64,000 bases of DNA from NCBI RefSeq assembly GCF_002218065.1, contig NZ_BDUB01000001.1, forward strand, positions 4,030,720 through 4,094,719. Direction: 5' to 3'. How positions within the stretch are numbered: position 1 is the stretch's first letter; each line of letters starts with the position of its first letter. The translations under genes and the position numbers were made by a program. The stretch comes from Nodularia sp. NIES-3585 (GTDB lineage Bacteria; Cyanobacteriota; Cyanobacteriia; Cyanobacteriales; Nostocaceae). The notes beneath the pieces were generated by a model. It did no database searches and was not told the origin of the DNA. It was given only the letters and a program-made list of their open reading frames with translations. Positions 19,405-28,102 of the stretch are shown here, piece by piece.

Positions 19405-20664
19405 CTACTTCAGGTTTTCGCTTAAATCCAGAATTGTTTTACGAATAATTGCGGAAAAACGGTTGTAAGAATATTCGTTAAGAACTACACTACGACCCTT
19501 TTCAGCTAATCTTAAACGCAAGTCAAAATCAACAAGTAGTTCGATACATCCGTTAACTAGCTCTGATTCATCAGATACAACCAACAAAGTCTCTCTGTTC
19601 TTTAATGTTTTATAGCCACATTGTACAGAAGTTGTTACTACAGCAGTTCGTTGATAGAAGAGCGATTCCAATACTTTAATTTTTGTTCCACCGCCCTCAA
19701 ATAGGGGAACAACCGTAAAAGCTGCTTGTTTATACTCTTCTTCTAAATTTTCTACGAAACCAATAATATGAACGTTTGGTATATCATAAAATTTTTCTCT
19801 AAGCTTTTCCCATCCTCCAGAACCGACAATACGCAAAGTTGCTCCTTCCACAGCAGAACTGATTATTGGCCAACATTTTGAGATAAAACGTTCAACTCCC
19901 TCGCGGTTCACTCTGTGTCCAAAACTACCTACAAACAAAACAGTTTTGGAACTATTATTTTCAGGAAGGGGAACAAAATTGTTCTCAAAATCCAAAAAGT
20001 ATGGAATATTCGGTAGAACAGACTTTGAAGGATGCTTAACCTCATCTAAATCAATTTCACTTGTTAACCATATATGTTTACAAATTGGTAGTAAATCAGC
20101 CATAATCTGTTGTGCTTGGCGAAAGTGCCACATAAAAATCAATCGGTGAATGAAATTTATATCTGATCGATTTAGCCTTGATTTGTAAACCATATCATCT
20201 CGATCATCTACATCAAGAATGACAGGTATTTCCCCCAAGTAAAGAGATCCCGAACGGGCAGTTGGTCGAAGATAACGACCGATTACGAAATCATAGTTGT
20301 TACTAGCTTGAAGCTTGTATAGGAGGGGAAGAATATTTGGATCAGTCTGATATAGGGATTTGCGTGGTCCAAATATTGTTGCGACTAAATCTAATATCTT
20401 GGGGCTAAGAGGACGAATTAAGCGCCAAAGTCCTATTTCTGCGGGTTCACGAGGTTTAATAACGTGCAATGAATTTGCCTCTTGAAAAAAACGCTCTAAA
20501 AATTGCGGTTCTCCCTCACCGATAAGCAAAATATCAACGACACCTAAGTTTTTTAATATTTGATAGAGAAGAGATGTCCTTTGACCGGCTCCAGTAGATG
20601 GGTTACAGGCAAAGGATGGTACAATGAGCAAAAAGCTAAGTTTGTTATTGTATTTTGTTTTCAT
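19405..20664 (-). CDS. glycosyltransferase (GT4-like)
   Basis: 419 residues, GT-B type. Visible are an N-terminal PSFACNPSTGAGQRTSLLYQIL loop, TVLFVGSFGHRVNREGVERF at the start of the second domain, LRIVGSGGWEKLREKF, VHIIGFVENLEEEYKQA and VVPLFEGGGTKIKVLESLF. The last is the acidic donor-binding region of GT4-like enzymes. It is on the opposite strand from the GT4 at 18010 and is convergent with it. Likely part of the same polysaccharide pathway. Confidence 0.88.
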   Translation of the reverse strand: MKTKYNNKLSFLLIVPSFACNPSTGAGQRTSLLYQILKNLGVVDILLIGEGEPQFLERFFQEANSLHVIKPREPAEIGLWRLIRPLSPKILDLVATIFGPRKSLYQTDPNILPLLYKLQASNNYDFVIGRYLRPTARSGSLYLGEIPVILDVDDRDDMVYKSRLNRSDINFIHRLIFMWHFRQAQQIMADLLPICKHIWLTSEIDLDEVKHPSKSVLPNIPYFLDFENNFVPLPENNSSKTVLFVGSFGHRVNREGVERFISKCWPIISSAVEGATLRIVGSGGWEKLREKFYDIPNVHIIGFVENLEEEYKQAAFTVVPLFEGGGTKIKVLESLFYQRTAVVTTSVQCGYKTLKNRETLLVVSDESELVNGCIELLVDFDLRLRLAEKGRSVVLNEYSYNRFSAIIRKTILDLSENLK

Positions 20665-20709
20665 AATTAACAGTTAACTCCTCCATGTTGAATATAATTT
20701 AATTCAGAC

Positions 20710-20852
20710 TAAGTAAGTCGGCTTAAAAATTTCAATGTATGTCATTGCGAGTGTAACGTTCGCGTAGCGTGCCGGAGGCTCTAGCAATCGCAAGGGGGTT
20801 AGAATTTTTACATTCTGTTACATATTTAGGTTTATTTGCGCTGACTTACTTA
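20710..20852. repeat. inverted-repeat element with nested palindrome
   Basis: TAAGTAAGTCGGC (20710-20722) and GCTGACTTACTTA (20840-20852) are inverted with one mismatch, enclosing 143 bases in total. Inside, about 20741-20796, is a second palindromic repeat (CATTGCGAG ... GTTCGCGTAGCGTGC ... GCAATCGCAAGG). It fills most of the gap between the GT at 19405 and the membrane protein at 20998, upstream of the former. Confidence 0.65.
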
Positions 20853-20997
20853 ACTATATTTACGCGATCGCATACAGCAATTGTTGGAGCAACTTACATT
20901 TGAGCAGGTAATTTCTGTTTCTTCTTACAATTTTATTTGATAAGCCCTTTTCTATACAGCTTCATATTAAATTGGTATCAGCTTACCTTTCTCGAAA

Positions 20998-21729
20998 CTA
21001 AAACTTAGATTCAGTTTTAGATTGTTCTAGAAAAAACTCCATATCTATTTTAGTTATAGAATGAAGATTCATGTATTTAAGGAGAGCGTTAATAAATATA
21101 ACGATTCCAGCCATTTCTAAACCTTCTTCGATAGTTGTAATTACGCTATATGTAAAATTGTCTTCTCCATATAAATCCACATATTTGCCACCAATCATTT
21201 CTAGAACAAGAGCGCCAGAAATAAAGACAATACCAGCAATTATAAACAAGATGCGGATTTTTAAAGGTAGATGAAAAAGGAATTTCATAAATGAGATAAC
21301 AAAAATTATGACTAAAGTACCTATGGGAAGTACCCAGCCAAAATGTAAAAAGCCACTAAGATTAAAATTTCTTCGCATAGGTTCAATCAGATTTTCATGA
21401 AGGCTAGTTATCTCATCCAAAGATAACAATAAGAAAATCCATGATAAAGCTTGCCATTTTCTAGCATAACGAGTTATTTTGATTTGCCGATCATAACCAA
21501 TGATAGCTAACAGTATTGAAGAGAATAATAATGCCAAAGACGAATACAAAGTTGGAAAATTATTTTCTTTATCAAGATTAAATTCATTGATAAATGGATC
21601 GCGTAAAGGAAAGTCAGGAAGAAAGTAAAGAGTAAAGCTGCCTATTATGGACATTAAACTCAAAAATACGACTAAATTTATTAAAATTTTATTCACTTTT
21701 CTATTAGACGTAATAAAACTCAATTTCAT
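20998..21729 (-). CDS. polytopic membrane protein, function unknown
   Basis: 243 residues with about six hydrophobic spans. Charged residues sit in or next to the membrane in two conserved-looking motifs: LLSLDEITSLHENLIEPMRR after the third span and TTIEEGLEMAGIVIF before the last; VLEMIGGKYVDLYGED lies between them. Similar uncharacterised proteins occur in cyanobacteria. The clustering of D, E and H at membrane borders could bind a metal, but that is inference only. It sits between glycosyltransferase genes, so a polysaccharide role is possible. Confidence 0.75.
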   Translation of the reverse strand: MKLSFITSNRKVNKILINLVVFLSLMSIIGSFTLYFLPDFPLRDPFINEFNLDKENNFPTLYSSLALLFSSILLAIIGYDRQIKITRYARKWQALSWIFLLLSLDEITSLHENLIEPMRRNFNLSGFLHFGWVLPIGTLVIIFVISFMKFLFHLPLKIRILFIIAGIVFISGALVLEMIGGKYVDLYGEDNFTYSVITTIEEGLEMAGIVIFINALLKYMNLHSITKIDMEFFLEQSKTESKF

Positions 21730-21928
21730 AGTTTTAAACGTAAAAAAATTACAACTGCAACTTTATCATAAAAACCAGGGTAAGATCATCTAATTTAGTA
21801 TAAAAAAACCTTGACAAATAAACAAAAATAAGCATAAACAACCGGATAAAAAATGTACTTGACAGCGGAGCAAGATAAGTGAGACGACGGCAATATGCTC
21901 ACCCTTAAAACTCCAGGAATGAAGCTTT

Positions 21929-22087
21929 ATGTATATTTTTACCGAAAGGCTCAACAATGTGACCGCACCTTGGGCGCACAGAACTCTGCGTTTAGGTCAA
22001 CGACTGAGCGCAATTGGTTTAGCGCTAGGTGGTGCAGCAGGGGTGAGACTTTCACAATCGTTGGTTCTTGCGTCTCTTTTATGGTGA
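21929..22087 (+). pseudogene. ISL3-family transposase fragment
   Basis: This frame encodes YIFTERLNNVTAPWAHR, then TLRLGQRLSAIGLALGGAAG and VRLSQSL. It corresponds to the internal region of ISL3-type transposases, normally after an N-terminal zinc-finger part and before NTLLRLIR. The upstream region is out of frame, similarity stops after LSQSL, and a TGA follows at 22085. Only about 45 of the usual 400 or more residues remain. It lies in the 513-base gap between the membrane protein and the gene at 22243, marking an old insertion. Confidence 0.75.
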
Positions 22088-22106
22088 TTGAGGATTGATT
22101 ATAACA

Positions 22107-22131
22107 AAACCCTTATGGGGCAAGGGTTATA
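22107..22131 (+). terminator. hairpin after the ISL3 fragment
   Basis: AACCCTT and AAGGGTT form a stem around ATGGGGC. There is no U-run. It may be the remnant of an element end rather than a working terminator. Confidence 0.3.
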
Positions 22132-22242
22132 AAGAATCATGGCATCATTTTGAATGAAATGCCTACGGAATAAGGATTTTAACGATTTTGAAGCTGGTTT
22201 TCCATAAAAAGTACCGAAGAACCCAATCTTTTTGAGGATATA

Positions 22243-23268
22243 TCATAAAAATATTTGATCAAAAGGACGCACTCCCTCAATTAAAATTCCTGCTTTTTCA
22301 TCATCAAGAAGTTCACTATCAATTAGTTTTTGTAGTTTTGAACGAAATTCTGGATAGTGCTGTCGTGTCTCTTCCTTTATATATGTGACTCGGTTTGATT
22401 TATCCGTGATTCCTTTAACTAAACCAACTAAATCTGGAACTTCATACACCCATCCTGACTGGTCATACGCATTAATCAGTAATCTCACTAACAGAAGACG
22501 AAAATTATCATCTTCAAAAGAGCCTTTACTTTTTTGGAACCAACGATAAGTGCAGATGACATAGTTAAAGTGGACAAATTCCCAATCATCTTGATATTTA
22601 CCAATGCGTTCAGGTGGGGTAAGGCATTGAGGTAAAAATGTAATATCAAATGTATGTGATTTCCCTGTTATTATTCCATCATGACCTCGATGTTGCCAGG
22701 GCTTAAAGCTGCGTATCCAATTGACATCAAACATTAACTCCCAGGTTGCAGTTAGGTGATTCATGCCTTGTTCTCTATACCAACTATCCCAAGGTTCATT
22801 AACTCCCAAGCAAGCTAGACGTTTTTCTAAGCAGGTTTGATAATGGCTTTTGAGAAAATCTGATTCAATCAGAAAAAGGTCTGCGTCATGCCAAAGTGCA
22901 TGAGTAGTATTCACTGCATTAACGCCCCTAAGCATTTGTAGCCAGCAATTTATATGAGGATTATTTTGATAACGGGTGATTAATTGTTCAACTGGGTTAA
23001 GCTTGACTAAGCGTATGGGACTGACAGGGTAGTCTTGCTTAAAAGTGTTTAAAAGTTCTGGAAAACCTGATATTAACTTGTCGGGAATAACCAGAGTTTC
23101 AATCAAATGCTCAGGGTTTTGTCTAGCACAAACATCCAAAGCTATTTTCAAAAATACAGGTAAATCCCCTGGTATCAACATTAAGATTGTGTAGCCAGGA
23201 ATAGATTTTGATATAGATTTTTTCCACTGTGAGTAAAATATTTTCCAAATCATTGATTTTTTGAGCAT
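22243..23268 (-). CDS. putative glycosyltransferase, GT-A-like, unassigned
   Basis: 341 residues without a firm family match. Features: YTILMLIPGDLPVFLKIALDVCARQ near the N-terminus (like the first strand and helix of GT-A enzymes), and NTTHALWHDADLFLIES, where HDADLF resembles a DxD metal/nucleotide-sugar motif. Later aromatic-rich segments (EPWDSWYREQ, WEFVHFNYVICTYRWF) follow. No signal peptide. Immediately upstream of it in transcription is the flippase gene, 80 bases away. The placement and DxD-like motif favour a sugar transferase. Confidence 0.6.
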   Translation of the reverse strand: MLKKSMIWKIFYSQWKKSISKSIPGYTILMLIPGDLPVFLKIALDVCARQNPEHLIETLVIPDKLISGFPELLNTFKQDYPVSPIRLVKLNPVEQLITRYQNNPHINCWLQMLRGVNAVNTTHALWHDADLFLIESDFLKSHYQTCLEKRLACLGVNEPWDSWYREQGMNHLTATWELMFDVNWIRSFKPWQHRGHDGIITGKSHTFDITFLPQCLTPPERIGKYQDDWEFVHFNYVICTYRWFQKSKGSFEDDNFRLLLVRLLINAYDQSGWVYEVPDLVGLVKGITDKSNRVTYIKEETRQHYPEFRSKLQKLIDSELLDDEKAGILIEGVRPFDQIFL

Positions 23269-23348
23269 GATCTTTTACTTTCCTCAGTAGTAAAGTTTAA
23301 AATTGCTTAATTTAGTTTGTTGATTATTGATAATTGAGCAAATTTTTA

Positions 23349-24698
23349 TTAAATTTTTAATAAAATAGCCCGAATTGGCAAATCCAATCCCAAATAATTT
23401 CTAATGCTTAGTAATACAATTAATACCCCTACAAAAAAAGCAGTCATTTGAATGTCTTGAGCGAAACAAGAGAGTTTTTCTCGCCAAAGTCCATACAGAT
23501 TAACTATATACAAAGGCAAATCGCTTAAGGCAATTAGTACTATTGCTCCAACTGTTCCAAAAGCGAAAAATGCTAGAGGTAATCCCAGACCTGTTGTCAC
23601 AAAACCAGCTAGATTACTTTGGGCTGCATACAAAGGCTTTCCAATTGCTAATAAAGCCGGACTCATCGTGTAAAACAATACAGAAATCCAAATTCCGCAG
23701 CATAAGATTGGCATCATCCAAGTTGCCTCAGCATATCTGCTATCATAAAGTGTGGCAATAATTAAATCGCCAATTGTTACCAGAACTGCCAATAAGGTCG
23801 CAAATGCAAATAATATCAGCCGACGTTGGGAGAGGATCTTGCTTCGCAAAATTGAGCGTGGCATTTCAATTTGATTAGAAAGTGCTGGAAATATGACTCT
23901 GTGGCTAATAGCTTTAATGAGTTCACGAGGTATGCTTGCCAATGTATAGGCTATTGTATAAACTCCTAATAGTTTAAAAGAAAGTAGTTTAGCAAGGATT
24001 AAACGATCAGATTGCTCATTTAAAAATGTCACTCCTGATGCTACAAATATCCATTTACCAAAAGACAGGATTTCTTTAACTGCATCCTGGTTCCAAGCGA
24101 AACGATTAGAATGTCCTGGTATTAACCAATAGCTACCTACCATTCTATATATTGAGCCTGCCACTACTCCAATAGCTAATGCCAAAATACTGGGACTCCA
24201 GTAAGCTAAAAGAAGTAAAGTCAAAACACTTAAAACCTGTACGATGACATCAAAGAAGGTTAATTTGCCTAGGTTTATGCGGCGATGTAGAGTATGTATA
24301 TTAGTACAAGTAAACCCGTCGATAACTGAAGACAATCCGACAATAGGAATTAACCACATAAAGCGGTCATCATTGTAGAAGGTAGCCATAGGCCAAGTCA
24401 ACAATAGACAAATTAGCCAAAGAGACAAACCACGAAATATACTTAACGTCCAAGCCGTGTTCAAAAAACTTGGGTCGTCGCCATTCTTGCTGTTGACAAT
24501 ACTTTGGGAAATTCCAATATCCGAAAATAACTCAAGACCGACTCTCAACGTGTTGACTACAGCCATCAGTCCAAAAAACTCAGGTACTAGTAGGCGAGTT
24601 AGTATTAAGTTGCTGCCAAATCGCACTATTAGGGAAGTTCCATAGCCTGCAATTGTCCAAACTGCACCACGGATAGCCAGCTTTTTCAAAGTTGTCAT
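23349..24698 (-). CDS. polysaccharide flippase, Wzx/MATE-type
   Basis: 449 residues, about 12 hydrophobic spans. The start KKLAIRGAVWTIAGYGTSL, then ILTRLLVPEFFGLMAVVNT is the usual polysaccharide-export flippase opening; the second half contains LLGVYTIAYTLASIPRELI. Wzx proteins turn lipid-linked sugar repeat units from the cytoplasmic to the periplasmic face. It would work with the Wzy-like gene at 31715 and the Wzc-like kinase at 36447. It is transcribed away from the epimerase at 25593. Confidence 0.9.
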   Translation of the reverse strand: MTTLKKLAIRGAVWTIAGYGTSLIVRFGSNLILTRLLVPEFFGLMAVVNTLRVGLELFSDIGISQSIVNSKNGDDPSFLNTAWTLSIFRGLSLWLICLLLTWPMATFYNDDRFMWLIPIVGLSSVIDGFTCTNIHTLHRRINLGKLTFFDVIVQVLSVLTLLLLAYWSPSILALAIGVVAGSIYRMVGSYWLIPGHSNRFAWNQDAVKEILSFGKWIFVASGVTFLNEQSDRLILAKLLSFKLLGVYTIAYTLASIPRELIKAISHRVIFPALSNQIEMPRSILRSKILSQRRLILFAFATLLAVLVTIGDLIIATLYDSRYAEATWMMPILCCGIWISVLFYTMSPALLAIGKPLYAAQSNLAGFVTTGLGLPLAFFAFGTVGAIVLIALSDLPLYIVNLYGLWREKLSCFAQDIQMTAFFVGVLIVLLSIRNYLGLDLPIRAILLKI

Positions 24699-25418
24699 AA
24701 TTGCCTATCTCATAAAACCTAAATGACAGAATCAAGCCATAAAGCGATTGCCTTTCGACAGCATGAACTTGTGGTGTCTAAACTTGAAAGGGATGACTGT
24801 AGTAGTAAATTCTTAGAAGAATAGGATCTCTCTGGCTTTTTCGTAAAGCTAAAAATATGCAAATAATTTCCAATAACATCTAACTAAGTTTAAATAAAAC
24901 CATAAACTAGTAAAAAATATATCCTGTTAAACCATTTTTGACGTATAAGTTATGCAAATTTTTATGGCTTACTTAAATAAATATCATGGCTTTATATGGA
25001 AACAAATATGACAATATCACAATAATTATCAGAAGTAAAATTAATAACTATATATAAAGTGAATATTTAAATATAAGCCTTTTTATAAATTTATTGTAAA
25101 GATTGTCTTGTAAGTCCCGTGTAAATAACCAAAAGCAAAGCTGAATAAATAAGCCTGACTGAGGTTTTTACTCACCTTCATGAGGAAGTAACGCCTGATG
25201 GGAGTTAAAAAATCCTGTTGTTCTATCAGGGTTTACAGGTTTGCGCTCAACCACCGTCTGGGAATTTTTAACGGAATGACAAGGGTTTCAACGCCTAATT
25301 TACATCAGCCGTAAGTATTGAGCCAGTAGTATTATTCTGCTATCAGTGCTTAAATATATAATGATGTTGATATCACTTAGTGCTAATTTAAGTTTAAGGA
25401 ATAGGCGATCGCATTAGT
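24699..25418. other. intergenic, 720 bases, no feature recognised
   Basis: Divergent region between the flippase and the small frame at 25419. The first 400 bases are strongly AT-rich. From about 25100 the composition rises, with strings such as GGAAGTAACGCCTGATGGG, and could be the remains of a lost gene or element, but I could not match it to a family. Confidence 0.45.
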
Positions 25419-25589
25419 ATGTTTGAATCTTTCTCTCATTTTCACGATCAACTCGCAATTATTACTGAAAATGAGCTTAGTATTTCTTATGTTGATACTG
25501 TTTTCAATATAGTAACAACCTATGAATTAGCCACCACCGTTCAGTTACACCCTGATTTAGCCAGTATAAAGATTACAAAGGTTACATAA
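25419..25589 (+). pseudogene. possible N-terminal remnant of an AMP-forming ligase
   Basis: A 56-residue frame beginning MFESFSHFHDQLAIITENEL and continuing SISYVDTVFNI. This opening resembles the first residues of AMP-dependent acyl-CoA synthetases or NRPS adenylation domains (ALIT.N...SY.EL). It ends 3 bases before the ATG of the epimerase, and nothing of the ligase core follows. It may instead be a small translated leader coupled to the next gene. The similarity is judged by eye only. Confidence 0.35.
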
Positions 25590-25592
25590 AAT

Positions 25593-26609
25593 ATGAAATT
25601 ACTGGTTACGGGTGCATCCGGTTTTTTGGGACAGTATGTTGTAGCCGAAGCACTACGACGCAAACATCAAGTGCGAGTAGCAATTAGGCCAGCCAGTGAT
25701 GAGAAACGCCTCCATTGGCACGCTCATCCCGCAGTGGAATTAGTGCGGTTAGATTTGCAACAACAGAATCACCTTAATGATGCTTTGCAAGATGTCAATG
25801 CAGTGCTGCACCTGGCAGCAGCCAAGCAAGGAGATTTTAATACTCAGTATGCGGGTACGGTTTTAACAACCAAAAATTTGCTCAAAGCAATGGTTGACGC
25901 TCAGGTGTTACGACTAGTGGCGATTAGCTCTTTTTCAGTATTTGATTATCTGACTGTAGCAAGCGGTGAAATTCTGAATGAAGATTCAGCAATTGAACAG
26001 CAACCACAACAGCGTGATATATACGCGCAAACCAAGCTACTCCAGGAAAAAATGGTGCGTAATTTTGAGGAGCAAGATGATGGACAGGTAACGATTCTCC
26101 GTCCTGGCATGATCTATGGGCGGGATCATTTGTGGAATGCTTGTCTAGGTGCGAAGGTGAGCGATCGCCTATGGATTCGTATTGGTGCTAACGCTCAGAT
26201 TCCTCTGACTTACGTAGAAAACTGTGCAGAGGCAATTGTGGCAACTGTGGAATCTGATCAGGCCATTGGTAAAACCATGAATATTGTCGATAACGATTTG
26301 CCCACCCAACGTGTTTATGCCGATAAACTCACAAAACTGATGCCGCGATCGCCTTATACTATTCCCATAAACTGGACAGTGATGCGCCTACTGGCTCGAA
26401 GTACCTGGATGTGTAATAACTTACTTTCCTCCGGGAAAATTAAACTACCTGGTGTTCTCATACCAGCCAGATTACACGCCAGATTTAAGCCCCTACGTTA
26501 CAGCAACATTCGCGCCCAGCAAGTGTTGAACTGGCAGCCAAAGTATTCACTTGATGCAGCTCTAGAGCGCAGTTGTAGCCATCTGGAATTATTGGATGTG
26601 CAGTATTAA
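25593..26609 (+). CDS. NAD-dependent epimerase/dehydratase (extended SDR)
   Basis: 338 residues. Rossmann start LLVTGASGFLGQYVVAEALRR (GxxGxxG), LDLQQ, a Ser in AISSFSVFDY, and YAQTK (YxxxK catalytic pair) are typical of extended SDR enzymes acting on nucleotide sugars or similar compounds. The C-terminus (RYSNIRAQQVLNWQPKYSL) also fits. It begins just after the possible ligase fragment and is followed 54 bases later by a GT4 gene, so the two are likely one operon. Substrate unknown. Confidence 0.9.
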   Translation: MKLLVTGASGFLGQYVVAEALRRKHQVRVAIRPASDEKRLHWHAHPAVELVRLDLQQQNHLNDALQDVNAVLHLAAAKQGDFNTQYAGTVLTTKNLLKAMVDAQVLRLVAISSFSVFDYLTVASGEILNEDSAIEQQPQQRDIYAQTKLLQEKMVRNFEEQDDGQVTILRPGMIYGRDHLWNACLGAKVSDRLWIRIGANAQIPLTYVENCAEAIVATVESDQAIGKTMNIVDNDLPTQRVYADKLTKLMPRSPYTIPINWTVMRLLARSTWMCNNLLSSGKIKLPGVLIPARLHARFKPLRYSNIRAQQVLNWQPKYSLDAALERSCSHLELLDVQY

Positions 26610-26663
26610 CCAAACCCAGCATAATTAATCACCCTGCATCAAAATAACTAAGTATTAACTTTT

Positions 26664-27989
26664 ATGCGTATTGCCTATTTAACAGGAGAATATCCCAGGG
26701 CAACAGACACGTTTATTCAACGTGAAGTAGCCGCCCTCCGGGAATTAGGTACGGAAGTATGCACATTCTCAGTGCGCCGCACAGGTGACGAACATATCGT
26801 GGGTGTAGAACAAAAGATGGAACGCGATCGCACCTTCTACATCTTGCCTGTAAACCCGATTAATTTACTGCTGACACAGCTGAGTCTGTTATTTCGTTCC
26901 CCTAAAAAATATTGGCAAGGTTGGAAACTAGCATGGTCAACACGACAATACGGGATACGGGGTACACTCTATCAATTGTTTTATTTTCTGGAGGCGGGAA
27001 TTCTCGCTCAAAAAATTCATCAACAGCAGATTTCCCATCTACATAACCATTTTGGAGACTCCAGTTGCACAGTTGCGATGCTGGCGGCTGAAATAGGTGG
27101 GTTTACTTTTAGCTTCACGATGCATGGCCCTTACATTTTTTTTGAACCTTACCAATGGCGCATCGATGAAAAAATCAAGCGATCGCTATTCGTAGCTTGC
27201 ATTAGCCACTACTGCCGCAGTCAAGGCATGATCTTTGCACCTGCTGACAAGTGGAATCGAATGCACATCATTCACTGTGGCATTGATCCCGCGTTATTTT
27301 CTGTCGTTTCCCATCATGAGTCAGGGAAAAGATTACTTTATGTCGGAAGATTGGCAGTAGTTAAAGGTTTGCCCATCCTTCTAGAAAGTCTGGTAACTTT
27401 GAAGCGATCGCATCCAGATATTGTCCTCACAGTGGTCGGCGATGGCCCAGACCGCCAAGAGTTACAACAAATGACCGACCAATTGGAATTGAGTGCCAAC
27501 GTGAAATTTGTTGGCTATCAGTCTCAAACAGAGGTGAGGCAATATATGCAGCAAACAGATGTCTTTGTCATGTCTAGTTTTGCCGAAGGAGTACCAGTAG
27601 TATTGATGGAAGCAATGGCGGCTGGCGTACCTGTAGTAGCCACGCAAATTGCGGGAGTTAGTGAATTAGTAGAAGATGGTGTTAGCGGTTATCTTGTACC
27701 ACCTGGAGATCCCAATTGTCTGGCTAATCGGATAGAAAAACTACTGACTGACCATCAGCTAAGAATATTATTTGGCACAGCAGGTCGAGCCAAAGTGGAA
27801 GCAGATTTTAATATCAATCATGAAGTTGCACGGCTGCATAATGTGATCAACAATTCTCTGCAAGGCAAGATTACATCGATTCGGCCGGCAACAACTGGTG
27901 TGTCAAAAGAAGCAGGGGAGCAGGGAGCAGGGAGCAAGGGAGAAGACAAAAGACCGAGCTTGTACTCCGCCCCAGTTCAAGCGCCCTAA
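26664..27989 (+). CDS. glycosyltransferase family 4
   Basis: 441 residues. N-terminus AYLTGEYPRATDTFIQREVAALRE and the C-terminal domain RLLYVGRLAVVKGLPILLESL, LTVVGDGPDRQELQQM, VKFVGYQSQTEV and SSFAEGVPVVLMEAMAAGVPVVATQIAGVSELV are textbook GT4. The enzyme proper ends near residue 405. The last 30 or so residues (about KEAGEQGAGSKGEDKRPSL) are encoded by GGGAGCA-type heptamer repeats and the following intergenic sequence, so the original stop appears to have been lost. It is convergent with the Gfo/Idh gene. Confidence 0.92.
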   Translation: MRIAYLTGEYPRATDTFIQREVAALRELGTEVCTFSVRRTGDEHIVGVEQKMERDRTFYILPVNPINLLLTQLSLLFRSPKKYWQGWKLAWSTRQYGIRGTLYQLFYFLEAGILAQKIHQQQISHLHNHFGDSSCTVAMLAAEIGGFTFSFTMHGPYIFFEPYQWRIDEKIKRSLFVACISHYCRSQGMIFAPADKWNRMHIIHCGIDPALFSVVSHHESGKRLLYVGRLAVVKGLPILLESLVTLKRSHPDIVLTVVGDGPDRQELQQMTDQLELSANVKFVGYQSQTEVRQYMQQTDVFVMSSFAEGVPVVLMEAMAAGVPVVATQIAGVSELVEDGVSGYLVPPGDPNCLANRIEKLLTDHQLRILFGTAGRAKVEADFNINHEVARLHNVINNSLQGKITSIRPATTGVSKEAGEQGAGSKGEDKRPSLYSAPVQAP

Positions 27990-28084
27990 AAGGGCGGGGA
28001 AGAGTACCCCTGCTCCACAATGCTTGGCGCAGAGCGTTCAGGCTTGTTCCCCCCGGCTCCCTGCCCCTTTCCCCTCTGTCTCTT
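27908..28084. repeat. heptamer repeats and facing inverse copy at the end of the GT4 gene
   Basis: Bases 27911-27943 are tandem variants of GGGAGCA. About 28050-28082 is the rough complement type (GGCTCCCTGCCCC). The two arms could pair. The region forms the convergent 3' boundary of the GT4 and Gfo/Idh genes and codes for the tail of the GT4. Confidence 0.7.
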
Positions 28085-28102
28085 CCGTAAAGTCCAATCA
28101 TC

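Noticed and set aside
21895-22098. 67-residue frame starting MLTLKTPGMKLYVYF
   Set aside because: It is the wrong frame over the ISL3 transposase fragment; the frame one base over carries the recognisable residues.
25100-25330. Structured RNA or element end in the flippase-epimerase gap
   Set aside because: Composition changes here and short repeated words (AACGCCTGATGGG, AACGCCTAATT) occur, but I could not build a convincing stem or family match.
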